Positions 38,801 to 46,704 of a stretch of DNA of 47,982 nt are shown here, in pieces. Each line of letters begins with the position of its first letter. The first letter of the stretch is position 1. The position numbers were made by a program, and so were the translations under genes. The notes under the pieces are model-generated. The model searched no databases and was not told where the DNA came from. It saw only the letters and a program-made list of their open reading frames with translations. The DNA comes from Miniimonas arenae (lineage in GTDB: Bacteria; Actinomycetota; Actinomycetes; Actinomycetales; Beutenbergiaceae), in the NCBI RefSeq assembly GCF_006351005.1, contig NZ_VENP01000024.1, positions 1 to 47,982 on the forward strand. Reading direction: 5' to 3'.

Positions 38801-39753
38801 CGCACGCGACCTTCCTCGCGCAGCACGCCTCGGACGGGTGCGTCATCGGCGGCACGATGTGGGACTTCACCAACAGGTCACGGATCGCCGACGGCGAGCT
38901 GGACCTCCTCGTCGTCGACGAGGCCGGGCAGTTCTCGCTCGCGAACACGCTCGCCGCGTCCACGTCTGCGCGGCGGCTCCTGCTGCTGGGCGACCCGCAG
39001 CAGCTGCCGCAGGTGAGCCAGGGCCACCACGACGAGCCCGTCGACCAGTCCGCGCTCGCCTGGGTGACCGGTGGGGAGCCGGTGATGCCGCCCACGCACG
39101 GCTACTTCCTCGACCGCTCGTGGCGCATGCACTCGGCGCTGTGCGCCGCGGCCTCCGACCTGGCCTACGCAGGCCGGCTGCGCTCGGAGGTCGACGTCAC
39201 CGACGTCCGGCACCTGGACGGCCTCGCGCCGGGCGTGCACCGGCGGCCGGTCGCGCACCGTGGCAACAGCTCGGCGTCCACGGAAGAGGCAGCCGAGGTC
39301 GTCCGGCTGGTGCGCGACCTCATCGGCCGGCCGTGGCGGCCCGACGGCGAGAGCGCGCCGCGCCCCACCGAGTCCCGCGACGTGCTGGTCGTCGCCGCCT
39401 ACAACGCGCAGGTCGCCCTCGTGCGGGCGATGCTCGACGACGCCGGCCTGCCCGGCGTGCGCGTCGGCACGGTCGACAAGTTCCAGGGCCAGGAGGCCGC
39501 CGTCGCGATCGTGACGCTCGCGGCGTCGTCGGCCCGGGAGATCCCGCGCGGCGTCGGGTTCCTGCTGGACCGGCACCGGCTCAACGTGGCGGTGTCGCGC
39601 GGCCAGTGGGCCGCGGTGCTCGTCGCCTCGCCCGCACTCACCGACGGCGTGCCCCTGGACGGCGACGCGCTCGCCGACCTCGGCGCCTACCTGCGCCTGT
39701 GCGCCCGCGCACCCGTGCTCGAGCTGCGCGAGGCCCAACCGCTCGGGGCGTAG
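35815..39753 (+). CDS. TM0106-type RecB-like nuclease fused to SF1 helicase
   Basis: A 1312-residue protein. The N-terminal RecB/Cas4-like nuclease shows GDAHEARVR, GRADFLV, the DTKL active site and QLAAYADQL, with four cysteines (C28 and CGRCEAC at 263-269) placed as in Cas4/AddB iron-sulfur clusters. An RNase H-like exonuclease domain begins with YFDFEGDPM near 400 and includes YHYASYEKTALERLAERHG and YNRYDCVSTRRLL. A superfamily 1 (Upf1/Dna2-like) helicase has Walker A GPPGSGKT at 917-924, VVDEAGQ near 1030 and DKFQGQE plus VAVSRGQ near the end. It probably acts in DNA repair or replication-fork processing. This is a family-level inference; no partner genes lie beside it. Confidence 0.9.
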   Translation: MFILAGRDAVADSPTVVYSPTDVTLADCPFRLLRTLDGVLGRAERLPEVDDPMLRRAALLGDAHEARVRLAYEEQYGTYDGVTPRGVAAIEPEGDFRATIATAREQTIAALRGGADVVFQATFFDGRFYGRADFLVKDGDGGGERQASSTPRPRYAVVDTKLTAKVRGTALLQLAAYADQLLALDVPITDRVWLHHGNGVRSDHLLADLLEVYRGERRLVEGLIDAHVALGRPVSWQEWRDGDAEPAELALLPAGLGVRRRACGRCEACTPEVERTDDVRLVHGMKAVHRTRLFAAGVHTVAELGALRTPVPRIPPLVQDRLVRQAAAQAGQRARIAAVEAAGWTLGPGARVVTPDGVPLADVDPAASAALEPVVRFQVLQREGRHVLAALPAPDPGDVYFDFEGDPMWAPHGALEGGLEYLFGLVEEGEQERYVAFWAHDRAQEKAALVDFLAWLQRRRARFPGMHVYHYASYEKTALERLAERHGAGLEEVLTLVREGVLVDLYPVVRNAVVVSQPSYGLKSLEPLYMGAELRDAGGVTTGGDSVIAYAEAAAARGAGEPGAEEAFAAAMAEIADYNRYDCVSTRRLLLWLRSLAGAGAGVTSQPVSTAESSARGPAPVGTPGPAADLPASPATPGPTASPEIGLRPTGEQRLVGALLAAAGESPRSDDDQAFALLAAAVDYHRREQAPGWREHFERLAQPRDWWAETRDVLSVGDGPEAVEVVEPWSTAGRYRRRRLRLTGTLGPASSPDAGRDVFCLHPAGAAEGLRIGTGAAYAATNAVLAEVSVSPDGTRAVFEVVERAPAEFAEGVGVDATPVAVVPGAPVPTKNPHAAIIDVAARAAGLSLRDLDALPAGAPTPSGTPALSDTAAVELLRRRTPRLAGGGALPPLGEDRAAAIARATAALDRSYLAVQGPPGSGKTHVGARVIARLVQQLGWRVGVVAQSHAVVENLLDQVVAGGLDAAQVAKKPATTPDLSDPAVVPPPWTMLGPDAHATFLAQHASDGCVIGGTMWDFTNRSRIADGELDLLVVDEAGQFSLANTLAASTSARRLLLLGDPQQLPQVSQGHHDEPVDQSALAWVTGGEPVMPPTHGYFLDRSWRMHSALCAAASDLAYAGRLRSEVDVTDVRHLDGLAPGVHRRPVAHRGNSSASTEEAAEVVRLVRDLIGRPWRPDGESAPRPTESRDVLVVAAYNAQVALVRAMLDDAGLPGVRVGTVDKFQGQEAAVAIVTLAASSAREIPRGVGFLLDRHRLNVAVSRGQWAAVLVASPALTDGVPLDGDALADLGAYLRLCARAPVLELREAQPLGA

Positions 39754-39775
39754 CGGGGACGGGGGGAAGCAGGTG

Positions 39776-39870
39776 CGGCGCCGGTGCGGCGCGCAAGCTC
39801 GACCGGCGCCGGTGCGGCGCGCAGTCTCGACCGGCGCCGGTGCGGCGCGCAGTCTCGACCGGCGCCGGTA
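39776..39870. repeat. Three 28-bp tandem repeats plus a partial copy
   Basis: Units start at 39776, 39804 and 39832, with a partial one at 39860. The second and third are identical; the first differs by two bases. Each junction carries the 12-bp palindrome ACCGGCGCCGGT. The array sits in the 219-bp gap between the helicase stop and the permease stop (convergent). Confidence 0.9.
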
Positions 39871-39917
39871 GCGTGTGCTCACCGCACGCGGGCGCCGAGT
39901 CGACCGCAAGCACGCGA

Positions 39918-39947
39918 AGGCCCCCCGCCCTGCTGGGCGGGGGGCCT
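39918..39947 (-). terminator. Hairpin terminator at the end of the sugar ABC operon
   Basis: A perfect 13-bp inverted repeat (39918-39930 with 39935-39947) with a 4-base loop, 25 bp after the stop of the last permease gene. It could also act on transcripts from the helicase gene. Confidence 0.88.
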
Positions 39948-39972
39948 CCTCTCCTCCTGGCAGCGATCGGCG

Positions 39973-40917
39973 TCAGCCCTTGACCGACCCCGCCAGAAGC
40001 CCTCGGACGAAGTACCGCTGCAGCGAGAAGAACACCACGAGCGGCACGATCATCGAGATGAACGCACCCGCGGTGAGCAGGTGCCACTGGCCGCCGCGCG
40101 AGCCCGCGAGCTCGGCGATCGCCACCGTGATCGGGCGGCTGCCGGTGTCGGTGAACGTCAGGCCGACGAGCAGGTCGTTCCAGACCCAGAGGAACTGGAA
40201 GATCCCGAACGCGGCGATCGCCGGGACGAGGAGCGGCAGCAGCACCTGGAAGAAGATCTTCACGTGGCCGGCGCCGTCCACCCGGGCCGCCTCGACCAGC
40301 GCGGGCGGGATGTCTTTCATGAAGTTGTGCAGCAGGAAGATCGCCAGCGGCAGGCCGAACATCGCGTGCGAGATCCACACCGACCAGAAGGTGCCGTTGA
40401 TCCCCATGTCGACGTACGCCTTGAGCAGCGGCACGAGCGCCACCTGAAGCGGCACGACTTGCAGCGCGAACATCGCCACGAACAGGAAGTTGCGCCCCTT
40501 GAAGTCGATCCACGCGAACGCGTAGGCCGCCAGCAGCGCGATCGTGATCGGGATGAGCACGGCCGGCAGCGTGATGACGAACGAGTTGACGAAGAACGGC
40601 CCCAGACCGCCGGACCCGGACCAGGCGGTCTCGTAGTTCTGGACGGTGAACGGACCGGTCAGGCCGGTCCACCAGCCGCTGCGGCGGATGTCCAGCTCCG
40701 GTCGGAACGAGGTCACCAGCAGGCCGACGGACGGGATGGTCCACAGGATCGCCACGAGGATCGCGACGGCCGACGCCCAGGGCGAGGACAGGCGCGAGGC
40801 GGCGGACTCCGACCGTTCGGCGATCTTCGAGCGACGCAGCCGCCCACGGCGCCGCTCGTCACCTCCGCCGTCGGCCGTCTCGACGAGAGTCGTGGACTCG
40901 ATCGCGGGATAGCTCAT
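39973..40917 (-). CDS. Carbohydrate ABC transporter permease (MalG/AglG-like)
   Basis: A 314-residue inner-membrane subunit of a sugar importer. A polar head of about 45 residues precedes six hydrophobic segments. The EAA loop that contacts the ATPase reads EAARVDGAGHVKIFFQVLLPLLVPA near residue 200-225, intact. The ATG overlaps the stop of the upstream permease gene (ATGA), so translation is coupled. The family is CUT1, by length and loop. No ATPase gene is present in the operon. A shared MsiK-type ATPase encoded elsewhere, as known in actinobacteria, would be expected. Confidence 0.92.
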   Translation of the reverse strand: MSYPAIESTTLVETADGGGDERRRGRLRRSKIAERSESAASRLSSPWASAVAILVAILWTIPSVGLLVTSFRPELDIRRSGWWTGLTGPFTVQNYETAWSGSGGLGPFFVNSFVITLPAVLIPITIALLAAYAFAWIDFKGRNFLFVAMFALQVVPLQVALVPLLKAYVDMGINGTFWSVWISHAMFGLPLAIFLLHNFMKDIPPALVEAARVDGAGHVKIFFQVLLPLLVPAIAAFGIFQFLWVWNDLLVGLTFTDTGSRPITVAIAELAGSRGGQWHLLTAGAFISMIVPLVVFFSLQRYFVRGLLAGSVKG

Positions 40918-41903
40918 CGGATCTCCTCCACCTTCTTCATCTGCCCGATGTTGTAGACGACGATCGGGATGACCAGGACGAACAGGATGACGGCGAGGGT
41001 GGCCGCGAGGCCCTGGTTCGCCTGCCGGAACTGCTGCGTGTAGAACTCGTTCGCCACGACCGACGTGCCGAACTGGCCACCGGTCATCGTGCGGACGATG
41101 TCGAACACCTTGAGCGTGCCCATCGCGATCGTCGTGAGCACGACGACGAGGGCAGGCCGGACGCTCGGGATCGTGATGTAGCGGAACATGCTCATGCCCT
41201 TGAGCCCGTCCAGCCGCGCCGCCTCGATGATGTCGTCGGGGATCGCCTTGATCGCGGCCGAGAGGATGGTCATCGCGAAACCGGTCTGGATCCAGATCAT
41301 CACGACGATGAGGAAGAACGTGTTCCACGGCTGGGTGGAGAGGAACTGCTGCGGCTCGCCGCCGAGCCACACGATCACCTGGTTGAGCAGACCGGTCTGC
41401 TTCACACCGGGCTGGTTGGGCTTGAACTCGTAGACGAACTTCCAGATGATCGAGGCGCCCACCATGGAGATCGCCATCGGCAGGAAGACCAGCGCCTTGG
41501 CCACCTTCTCCCCGCGGGTGCGGTCCACCAGCACGGCGTAGATCAAGCCCAGTGCCGTCGAGAGCAGCGGCACGAGGATGACCCAGATCGCGGTGTTGCG
41601 CAGCACGAGCAGGAGCTCGGGGTTGCTGAACGCCTGAGAGTAGTTGTCAAGGCCGACCCAGGCGCTGCCGTTCTTGTTCTTGAACGAGTTGATGATCGTG
41701 AGGATCGCGGGATAGATCAGGCCGATCGTCACGAGGATGATCGCCGGGCCCGCGAAGGCCACGGCGACGACGGTGCCGCTGATCCGCTTGGGGCGGTCGA
41801 CGGCGAACAGGATGAGGGCCATGACGGCGGCGAACAGGAGGATCGCGATGACCATCACCACGATCTTCTCGCCCGCGGCCTCAGGCCGGAGCAACCAGTC
41901 CAT
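40914..41903 (-). CDS. Carbohydrate ABC transporter permease (MalF/AglF-like)
   Basis: A 329-residue inner-membrane subunit with about eight hydrophobic segments. An extra N-terminal helix pair precedes the transport core (MDWLLRPEA, VVMVIAILLFAAVMALILF), as in AglF-type permeases. The EAA loop reads EAARLDGLKGMSMFRYITIPSVRPA near residues 228-252. ATG 41903 has GGGAGGGAG seven bases upstream and is preferred over GTG 41933. The gene lies 216 bp downstream of the binding-protein gene, with a hairpin between them. Confidence 0.92.
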   Translation of the reverse strand: MDWLLRPEAAGEKIVVMVIAILLFAAVMALILFAVDRPKRISGTVVAVAFAGPAIILVTIGLIYPAILTIINSFKNKNGSAWVGLDNYSQAFSNPELLLVLRNTAIWVILVPLLSTALGLIYAVLVDRTRGEKVAKALVFLPMAISMVGASIIWKFVYEFKPNQPGVKQTGLLNQVIVWLGGEPQQFLSTQPWNTFFLIVVMIWIQTGFAMTILSAAIKAIPDDIIEAARLDGLKGMSMFRYITIPSVRPALVVVLTTIAMGTLKVFDIVRTMTGGQFGTSVVANEFYTQQFRQANQGLAATLAVILFVLVIPIVVYNIGQMKKVEEIR

Positions 41904-42023
41904 GAAGGGGCTCCCTCCCGCCGGCGACGTCACCGGCGGATGCGTGTCCGACCTCGCGGCCGGAGAGGTGGGCTGACTCGAGCAGGACCTCGAGACTGGC
42001 TCGGCACGAGTGCCGAGGTGGAA

Positions 42024-42055
42024 CGAGGGGGCCCACCAGGAGGTGGACCCCCTCG
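42024..42055 (-). terminator. Hairpin between the binding-protein gene and permease genes
   Basis: A 14-bp inverted repeat with one mismatch (42024-42037 with 42042-42055) and a 4-base loop. It sits 65 bp after the binding-protein stop, inside the operon. Such hairpins commonly protect the upstream mRNA or reduce read-through, so that binding protein exceeds permease. A second small hairpin (42000-42017) follows. Confidence 0.65.
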
Positions 42056-42119
42056 AACCGGTGCTACGGGTGAAGCGGGGTGCCGGCGCTCAGCCGGCGC
42101 TGTGCCGTTCGACGGGCGA

Positions 42120-43547
42120 TCAGCTGCTGGCGGGCCAGGAGGCCTCGATCGTGTCGACCACCGTCTGGGTGTCCGTGCCGGTCAGCCAGTTGACGATGCC
42201 GGTCCAGAACGTCCCGGCGCCGACCTCGCCGGGCATGAGGTCCGAGCCGTCGAAGCGGAACACGGACTCCGGGTCCTGGAGGATCTGGGCGTTGAGCTTG
42301 TCGAACTCGGTCGCGAGGTTCTCCGGGTCCAGGCCCTTGTTGGCGCTGACCCAGCCGCCGGTGTCGGTGGCCTTCGCCTTGGCGTTGGCCCACTCCGGGG
42401 AGGACAGGTAGGTCTGGAACGCCTGGACCTCGGGACGGTCGGCGAACGCGGCCACGAACTCGCCGCCGCCGAGGACCGGCTTGCTCGTGCCGTCGCCCGG
42501 GAGGTAGAACGCGTAGACGTCGCCGTCGGGGGCCACGTTGGTGCCCTCGGGCCACTGCGTCGCGTAGAAGTTCGCGGCGCGGTGCATCCAGCAGGTGCCG
42601 TCGAGGATCCCGAAGCCGGCGTCCGTCCACGTCGTGGTGGCGATCGAGTCGACGCCGCCGAGGCCGGCGTTGACGAACTCCGGGTTCTTGAGGATCTCGC
42701 CGGCGGTGTCCCACGCGTCGACGATCTGCGGGTCGTTGAACGGGATCTCGTGGGTGACCCACTGGTCGTAGACGTCGGGGCCGGCGGTGCGCAGCACCAC
42801 GTCCTCGATCCAGTCGGTGCCCGGCCAGCCGGTCGCGTCACCGGACTCGACACCGGCGCACCACGGCATTGCGCCGTTGCCCGCCTTGGCCTCGTCGGCG
42901 ATCGTCTGCGACAGGGTGATCATGTCGTCCCACGTCTCCGGGATCTCGTAGCCCGCGTCCTCGAACATCGAGGGCGAGTACCAGACGAAGGACTTCACGT
43001 TGGCGCCGAGCGGAGCGGCGTAGAACGTGCCGTCGACCGAGCCGTAGTCCTTCCACTTCGGGTCGTAGTACTCGTCCACGTTCGCGGCGGTCTGCTCGGG
43101 CGCCGCCACGATCTTGTCGCCGTACTGCGTGACGATCGTGTTAAGCAGGCCCGGCTGGGGCAGGTACGCGACGTCGGGCAGGTTGCCCGCCTGGATCCGC
43201 ACCAGGAGCTGCGCCTCGAACTCGCGCGAGCCCTCGTAGTTGATGGTGACGCCGGTGCAGTCCTCGAACGGCTTGTACGACGCGATCTGCTGGTCCGACT
43301 CCGGCTCCACGATCGACGTGTAGACCGACACGCTCGTGCCGCTCAGGTCGCCGAACTCCTCGTACGGTGCGCAGTCGATCCCCTCGGCCGTGTCGCCGCC
43401 GCCGTCGCCCGTCGCATCGCCCCCACCGGTGGCGTCCCCACCGCCACCGTCGCCGCCCGAACACGCGGCCAGAACGAGTGCGAGCGAGCCAGCAGCCACG
43501 ATGGCAGCGCTCCCACGCACACGTCGCATCCCAATCGATGAGGTCAT
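42120..43547 (-). CDS. Sugar ABC transporter substrate-binding lipoprotein (AglE-like)
   Basis: A 475-residue extracytoplasmic lipoprotein that binds a sugar and delivers it to the two permeases. The lipobox LAAC puts the lipidated cysteine at residue 29. A Gly/Asp-rich flexible linker follows to about residue 55. The type-1 fold then shows GTSVSVYTSIVEPESDQQ, KPFEDCTGVTINYEGSREFEAQ and NLPDVAYLPQPGLL. This wording is what I associate with AglE-type alpha-glucoside-binding proteins, but the sugar is not proven. GGAG lies nine bases before the ATG. Regulation is probably by a LacI-type repressor at the operator-like dyad around 43654-43672; no regulator gene is in the window. Confidence 0.9.
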   Translation of the reverse strand: MTSSIGMRRVRGSAAIVAAGSLALVLAACSGGDGGGGDATGGGDATGDGGGDTAEGIDCAPYEEFGDLSGTSVSVYTSIVEPESDQQIASYKPFEDCTGVTINYEGSREFEAQLLVRIQAGNLPDVAYLPQPGLLNTIVTQYGDKIVAAPEQTAANVDEYYDPKWKDYGSVDGTFYAAPLGANVKSFVWYSPSMFEDAGYEIPETWDDMITLSQTIADEAKAGNGAMPWCAGVESGDATGWPGTDWIEDVVLRTAGPDVYDQWVTHEIPFNDPQIVDAWDTAGEILKNPEFVNAGLGGVDSIATTTWTDAGFGILDGTCWMHRAANFYATQWPEGTNVAPDGDVYAFYLPGDGTSKPVLGGGEFVAAFADRPEVQAFQTYLSSPEWANAKAKATDTGGWVSANKGLDPENLATEFDKLNAQILQDPESVFRFDGSDLMPGEVGAGTFWTGIVNWLTGTDTQTVVDTIEASWPASS

Positions 43548-43653
43548 CTCGTTGCTCCTCCACAGCGTCGTGGTTCGCCGCCCCCGGTCAGGCCGCGGCG
43601 ATCCCCCGAAGGGGCTGACCGCCCGATACAACCCCGGGACAGCGCGCTGCGCA

Positions 43654-43693
43654 ACTGACGAAACGATTCAGTGCCGTAACGGTTGCGTAACGG
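43654..43693 (-). promoter_or_regulatory. Possible LacI-type operator and direct repeats upstream of the sugar ABC operon
   Basis: A 19-bp dyad ACTGA-N9-TCAGT (43654-43672) has a GAAACGATTC core like LacI-family sites. Two copies of CGTAACGG (43675-43682 and 43686-43693) lie 11 bp apart next to it. On the minus strand TTGCGC with TTGTAT 17 bases on is a weak promoter candidate. Nothing else is recognised in 43548-43810. Confidence 0.35.
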
Positions 43694-43810
43694 ACGCCAT
43701 CGAATCGCAAGAATCCAGTAAAGACTTGCGGTGCCTTGCGAGCGAGCGTTCGACGCGGCGGCCACCGGGACCACGTGGGGCGCGCCGTCGGACACGTGGC
43801 CACGTCTACG

Positions 43811-44171
43811 GTGGACACGGCGACCGCGGCGTCCACAGGAGACGCGACTTCGGTCTCGTTGCCGCGTCCCTGGTGGACACCACGACCACGGCGTCCACGC
43901 AGCGCGCTCGAGGAGCCCCGTTGCCGCGCCCACGGTGGACGTGGCGACCGCGGCGTCCACGCAGCACGCGGCAGGAGCCCCGCTGCCGCGCCCACGGTGG
44001 ACACGGCGACCGCAGCGTCCACGCAGCACGCACCAAGAGCCCCGCTACCGCGTCCCTGGTGGACACGGCGACCGCAGCGTCCACGCAGCACGCGGCAGGA
44101 GCCCCGCTGCCGCGCCCACGGTGGACGTGGCGACCGCGGCGTCCACGCAGCACGCACCAAGAACCCCGGGT
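43811..44171. repeat. Six-copy 62-bp tandem repeat array with an invariant dyad
   Basis: Repeat starts at 43811, 43873, 43935, 43997, 44059 and 44121 are exactly 62 bp apart. Every copy keeps GTGGAC-N14-GTCCAC (26 bp) with CGACC in the middle. The other 36 bp varies in two alternating types: copies 3 and 5 share GCGGCAGGAGCCCC and copies 4 and 6 share GCACCAAGA, suggesting growth by doubling of a two-unit block. Copies 3 and 5 can fold a second hairpin (GCGGCAG with CTGCCGC). Since 62 is not divisible by 3, the repeat is not a coding repeat. It lies between the metE terminator and the sugar operon promoter. Confidence 0.95.
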
Positions 44172-44197
44172 GACGCGCCCCACGCAGGCCCGCGCAC

Positions 44198-44231
44198 GCC
44201 CGTGGCGACCCCCGCGGGGACCGCCACGGGC
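44198..44231 (-). terminator. Hairpin terminator after metE
   Basis: A perfect 10-bp outer inverted repeat (44198-44207 with 44222-44231), with CCCC/GGGG pairing inside the loop, 16 bp after the metE stop. Confidence 0.85.
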
Positions 44232-44246
44232 CACGCGCAACCGGCG

Positions 44247-46619
44247 TCAGACCGCCGTCGTCGCCCCGATCTCCGCGCGCACCCGCCGGGCCGCCCCGAC
44301 GAGCGCCTGCAGCGCCGCCGTCGTCTCGGCGTAGCCGCGCGTCTTGAGCCCGCAGTCCGGGTTGACCCACAGCGAGCGCTCGCCCACCGACTCCAGTGCA
44401 AGCCGGAGCAGCTCGGTGACCTCCTCCTCGGACGGCACCCGCGGGGAGTGGATGTCCCATACGCCCGGACCGATGCCGCGCTCGAAGCCGGCCGCCGCGA
44501 CGGCGGGCAGCAGCGACATCCGCGAGCGGGCCGCCTCCACGGAGGTGACGTCGGCGTCGAGCGCGTCGATCGCCCCGAACACCTCTTCGAACTCCGAGTA
44601 GCACAGGTGCGTGTGCACCTGGGTGCGCACCGCCACCCCCGAGGTCGCGAGCCGGAAGGCCGCGACCGCCCAGGCCAGGTAGGCGTCCTGGTCCGCGCGG
44701 CGCAGCGGCAGCAGCTCGCGCAGCGCCGGCTCGTCCACCTGGATCACGCCGATGCCGGCGGCCTCGAGGTCGGCGACCTCGTCCCGCAGCGCGAGGCCGA
44801 CCTGCGTCGCGGTGTCGCCGAGCGGCAGGTCGTCGCGCACGAAGGACCACGCGAGGATCGTCACGGGCCCGGTGAGCATGCCCTTGACCGGGGCCGACGT
44901 GAGCGACGCCGCGTAGGTGGCCCAGGGCACGGTGATCGGAGCGGGCCGCGCGACGTCGCCCCACAGGATCGAGGGACGTGTGCAGCGCGAGCCGTAGGAC
45001 TGCACCCAGCCCTGCTGCGTCACCGCGAAGCCGTCGAGCTGCTCCGCGAAGTACTGCACCATGTCGTTGCGCTCCGGCTCGCCGTGCACGAGCACGTCCA
45101 GCCCGAGCTCCTCCTGCAGCGCGATCACGCTGGCGACCTCGGCGCGCATCGCGTCCTCGTAGCCCTGTTCGGTGAGCTCGCCGCGGCGCAGCGCGGCCCG
45201 CGCCCGGCGCAGCTCTGCGGTCTGCGGGAAGGAACCGATCGTCGTGGTCGGCAGCGCCGGCAGGTCGAGCACCGCCTCCTGCGCAGCGCGGCGCACCGCG
45301 TACGGCTCCCGCGTGAAGGACGACGGCGTGAGCGCGGCAGCCCGCGCCCGCACCTCGGGCCGGACCACGCCGGGCGCGCCGGCACGGTCGGCCAGGGCGG
45401 TCCGGGCCGCGGCGAACGCGTCGGGTGCGCCGTCGGCGCCGGCCGCGATCGCGAGCACCTCGGCCACCTTCTCGTCCGCGAACGCCAGCCAGCCGGCCAC
45501 GCGCTCGGGCAGCAGCGGGGCACCGGCCTCGTCGGCCACCGTGTGCGGGACGTGCAGGAGCGACGTCGACGTCGAGACCGTCGTCGCGCCCGCGCCCAGC
45601 GCAGCCAGCGCGGCGGCCCGCTCGGCCGCCGCGTCGAGGTCGGTGCGCCAGACGTTGTGTCCGTCGACCACGCCCGCGACCAGGGTGAGCGCGCCGAGGT
45701 CGGGCGCCTCGCCGTCGGGCAGCTCACCCTTGACCAGGTCGACGCCCACGGCCTCGACCCCCGCGCCCGCGAGCGCCTCGAGCGCCTCGCCGGGCAGCGT
45801 GCCGTAGGGCGCGGCGACGAAGATCGCCGGTCGCTCCTGCGCCGCGGCGAGCGCTGCGTACGCGTACCCGACGGCGGAGGCGAGCTCCGCCGTCGTGCGC
45901 GCCCAGGAGTCGCTCACCAGGGCGGGCTCGTCGAGCTGCACCCACTCCGCGCCCGCCGCGCGCAGGTCCGCGAGGAGCGCGGCGTAGCCGGCGACGACGT
46001 CGTCGAGCCGGTCGAGCGGGTCGAAGCCCGCCGGGGCGTCGGCCGCGGCCTTGGCGAGCAGGAGGAACGTCACGGGACCCACGAGCACCGGACGGCCGGC
46101 CACGCCGAGCGCCGCCGCCTCGCGGACGTGGTCGGCGCGGCGCGAGCCACGGTAGGCGAGCGGGGTGTCCGGGCCGATCTCGGGCACGAGGTAGTGGTAG
46201 TTGGAGTCGAACCACTTGGTCATCTCGAGCGGACCCTGCGCCGTCGTGCCGCGCGCGAGCGCCCACTCGACGGCGAGCGGCAGCGGCTGCACCGTCGCGC
46301 CGTCCACCTCGGTCAGGAGCGGAGCGACCTCGGGGTCGGTGGCGAGCCGCGCAGGCAACGCACCGAGTGCGAGCACGACGTCGAGCACCTGGTCGTAGTG
46401 GGCGAAGTCCAGCGGGACGGCGGCCGGCTCGGTGAGGCCGAGGTCGCGCAGGCGCGTCACGGCTGCGCGACGCACCTGCGCGGCGCTCGCCTCGAACGCG
46501 GCCTCGTCGGTGCGGCCGGCCCAGTGGTCCTCGAGCGCACGCTTGAGCTCGCGGCGGGGGCCGATGCGCGGGTAGCCGAGGATCGTGGCGGCGGGGAACG
46601 GGGTGGACTGAGTGGTCAT
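44247..46619 (-). CDS. metE: Cobalamin-independent methionine synthase
   Basis: 5-methyltetrahydropteroyltriglutamate-homocysteine methyltransferase, the last step of methionine synthesis without vitamin B12, in the cytoplasm. At 790 residues it is slightly longer than the usual 750-770. The N-terminal domain starts ILGYPRIGPRRELKRALE, the folate-side half. The C-terminal half begins around LPTTTIGSFPQT and holds the zinc ligands in VHTHLCYSEF near 669-677 and NPDCGLKTRGY near 752. GGAG lies shortly before the ATG. It is 85 bp downstream of metF on the same strand with no terminator between, so it should share the SAM-I riboswitch control. Confidence 0.97.
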   Translation of the reverse strand: MTTQSTPFPAATILGYPRIGPRRELKRALEDHWAGRTDEAAFEASAAQVRRAAVTRLRDLGLTEPAAVPLDFAHYDQVLDVVLALGALPARLATDPEVAPLLTEVDGATVQPLPLAVEWALARGTTAQGPLEMTKWFDSNYHYLVPEIGPDTPLAYRGSRRADHVREAAALGVAGRPVLVGPVTFLLLAKAAADAPAGFDPLDRLDDVVAGYAALLADLRAAGAEWVQLDEPALVSDSWARTTAELASAVGYAYAALAAAQERPAIFVAAPYGTLPGEALEALAGAGVEAVGVDLVKGELPDGEAPDLGALTLVAGVVDGHNVWRTDLDAAAERAAALAALGAGATTVSTSTSLLHVPHTVADEAGAPLLPERVAGWLAFADEKVAEVLAIAAGADGAPDAFAAARTALADRAGAPGVVRPEVRARAAALTPSSFTREPYAVRRAAQEAVLDLPALPTTTIGSFPQTAELRRARAALRRGELTEQGYEDAMRAEVASVIALQEELGLDVLVHGEPERNDMVQYFAEQLDGFAVTQQGWVQSYGSRCTRPSILWGDVARPAPITVPWATYAASLTSAPVKGMLTGPVTILAWSFVRDDLPLGDTATQVGLALRDEVADLEAAGIGVIQVDEPALRELLPLRRADQDAYLAWAVAAFRLATSGVAVRTQVHTHLCYSEFEEVFGAIDALDADVTSVEAARSRMSLLPAVAAAGFERGIGPGVWDIHSPRVPSEEEVTELLRLALESVGERSLWVNPDCGLKTRGYAETTAALQALVGAARRVRAEIGATTAV

Positions 46620-46704
46620 GGTGCTCTCCTGGAACGGGCGGTGGCGAGGAGAGGCTTCGTGCTCGCCGGTGGTCGGGTGAGGTCGAGTGACTGAGGGAGG
46701 CGGC

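Noticed and set aside
43811-44171. CRISPR array
   Set aside because: The spacing is regular, but the would-be spacers are near copies of each other, the unit is 62 bp, and there are no cas genes. It is a tandem repeat.
43731-44240. Repeat-protein genes read through the 62-bp array on either strand
   Set aside because: 62 is not a multiple of 3, so each repeat changes frame and the translations do not repeat in register. Open frames here are a GC effect.
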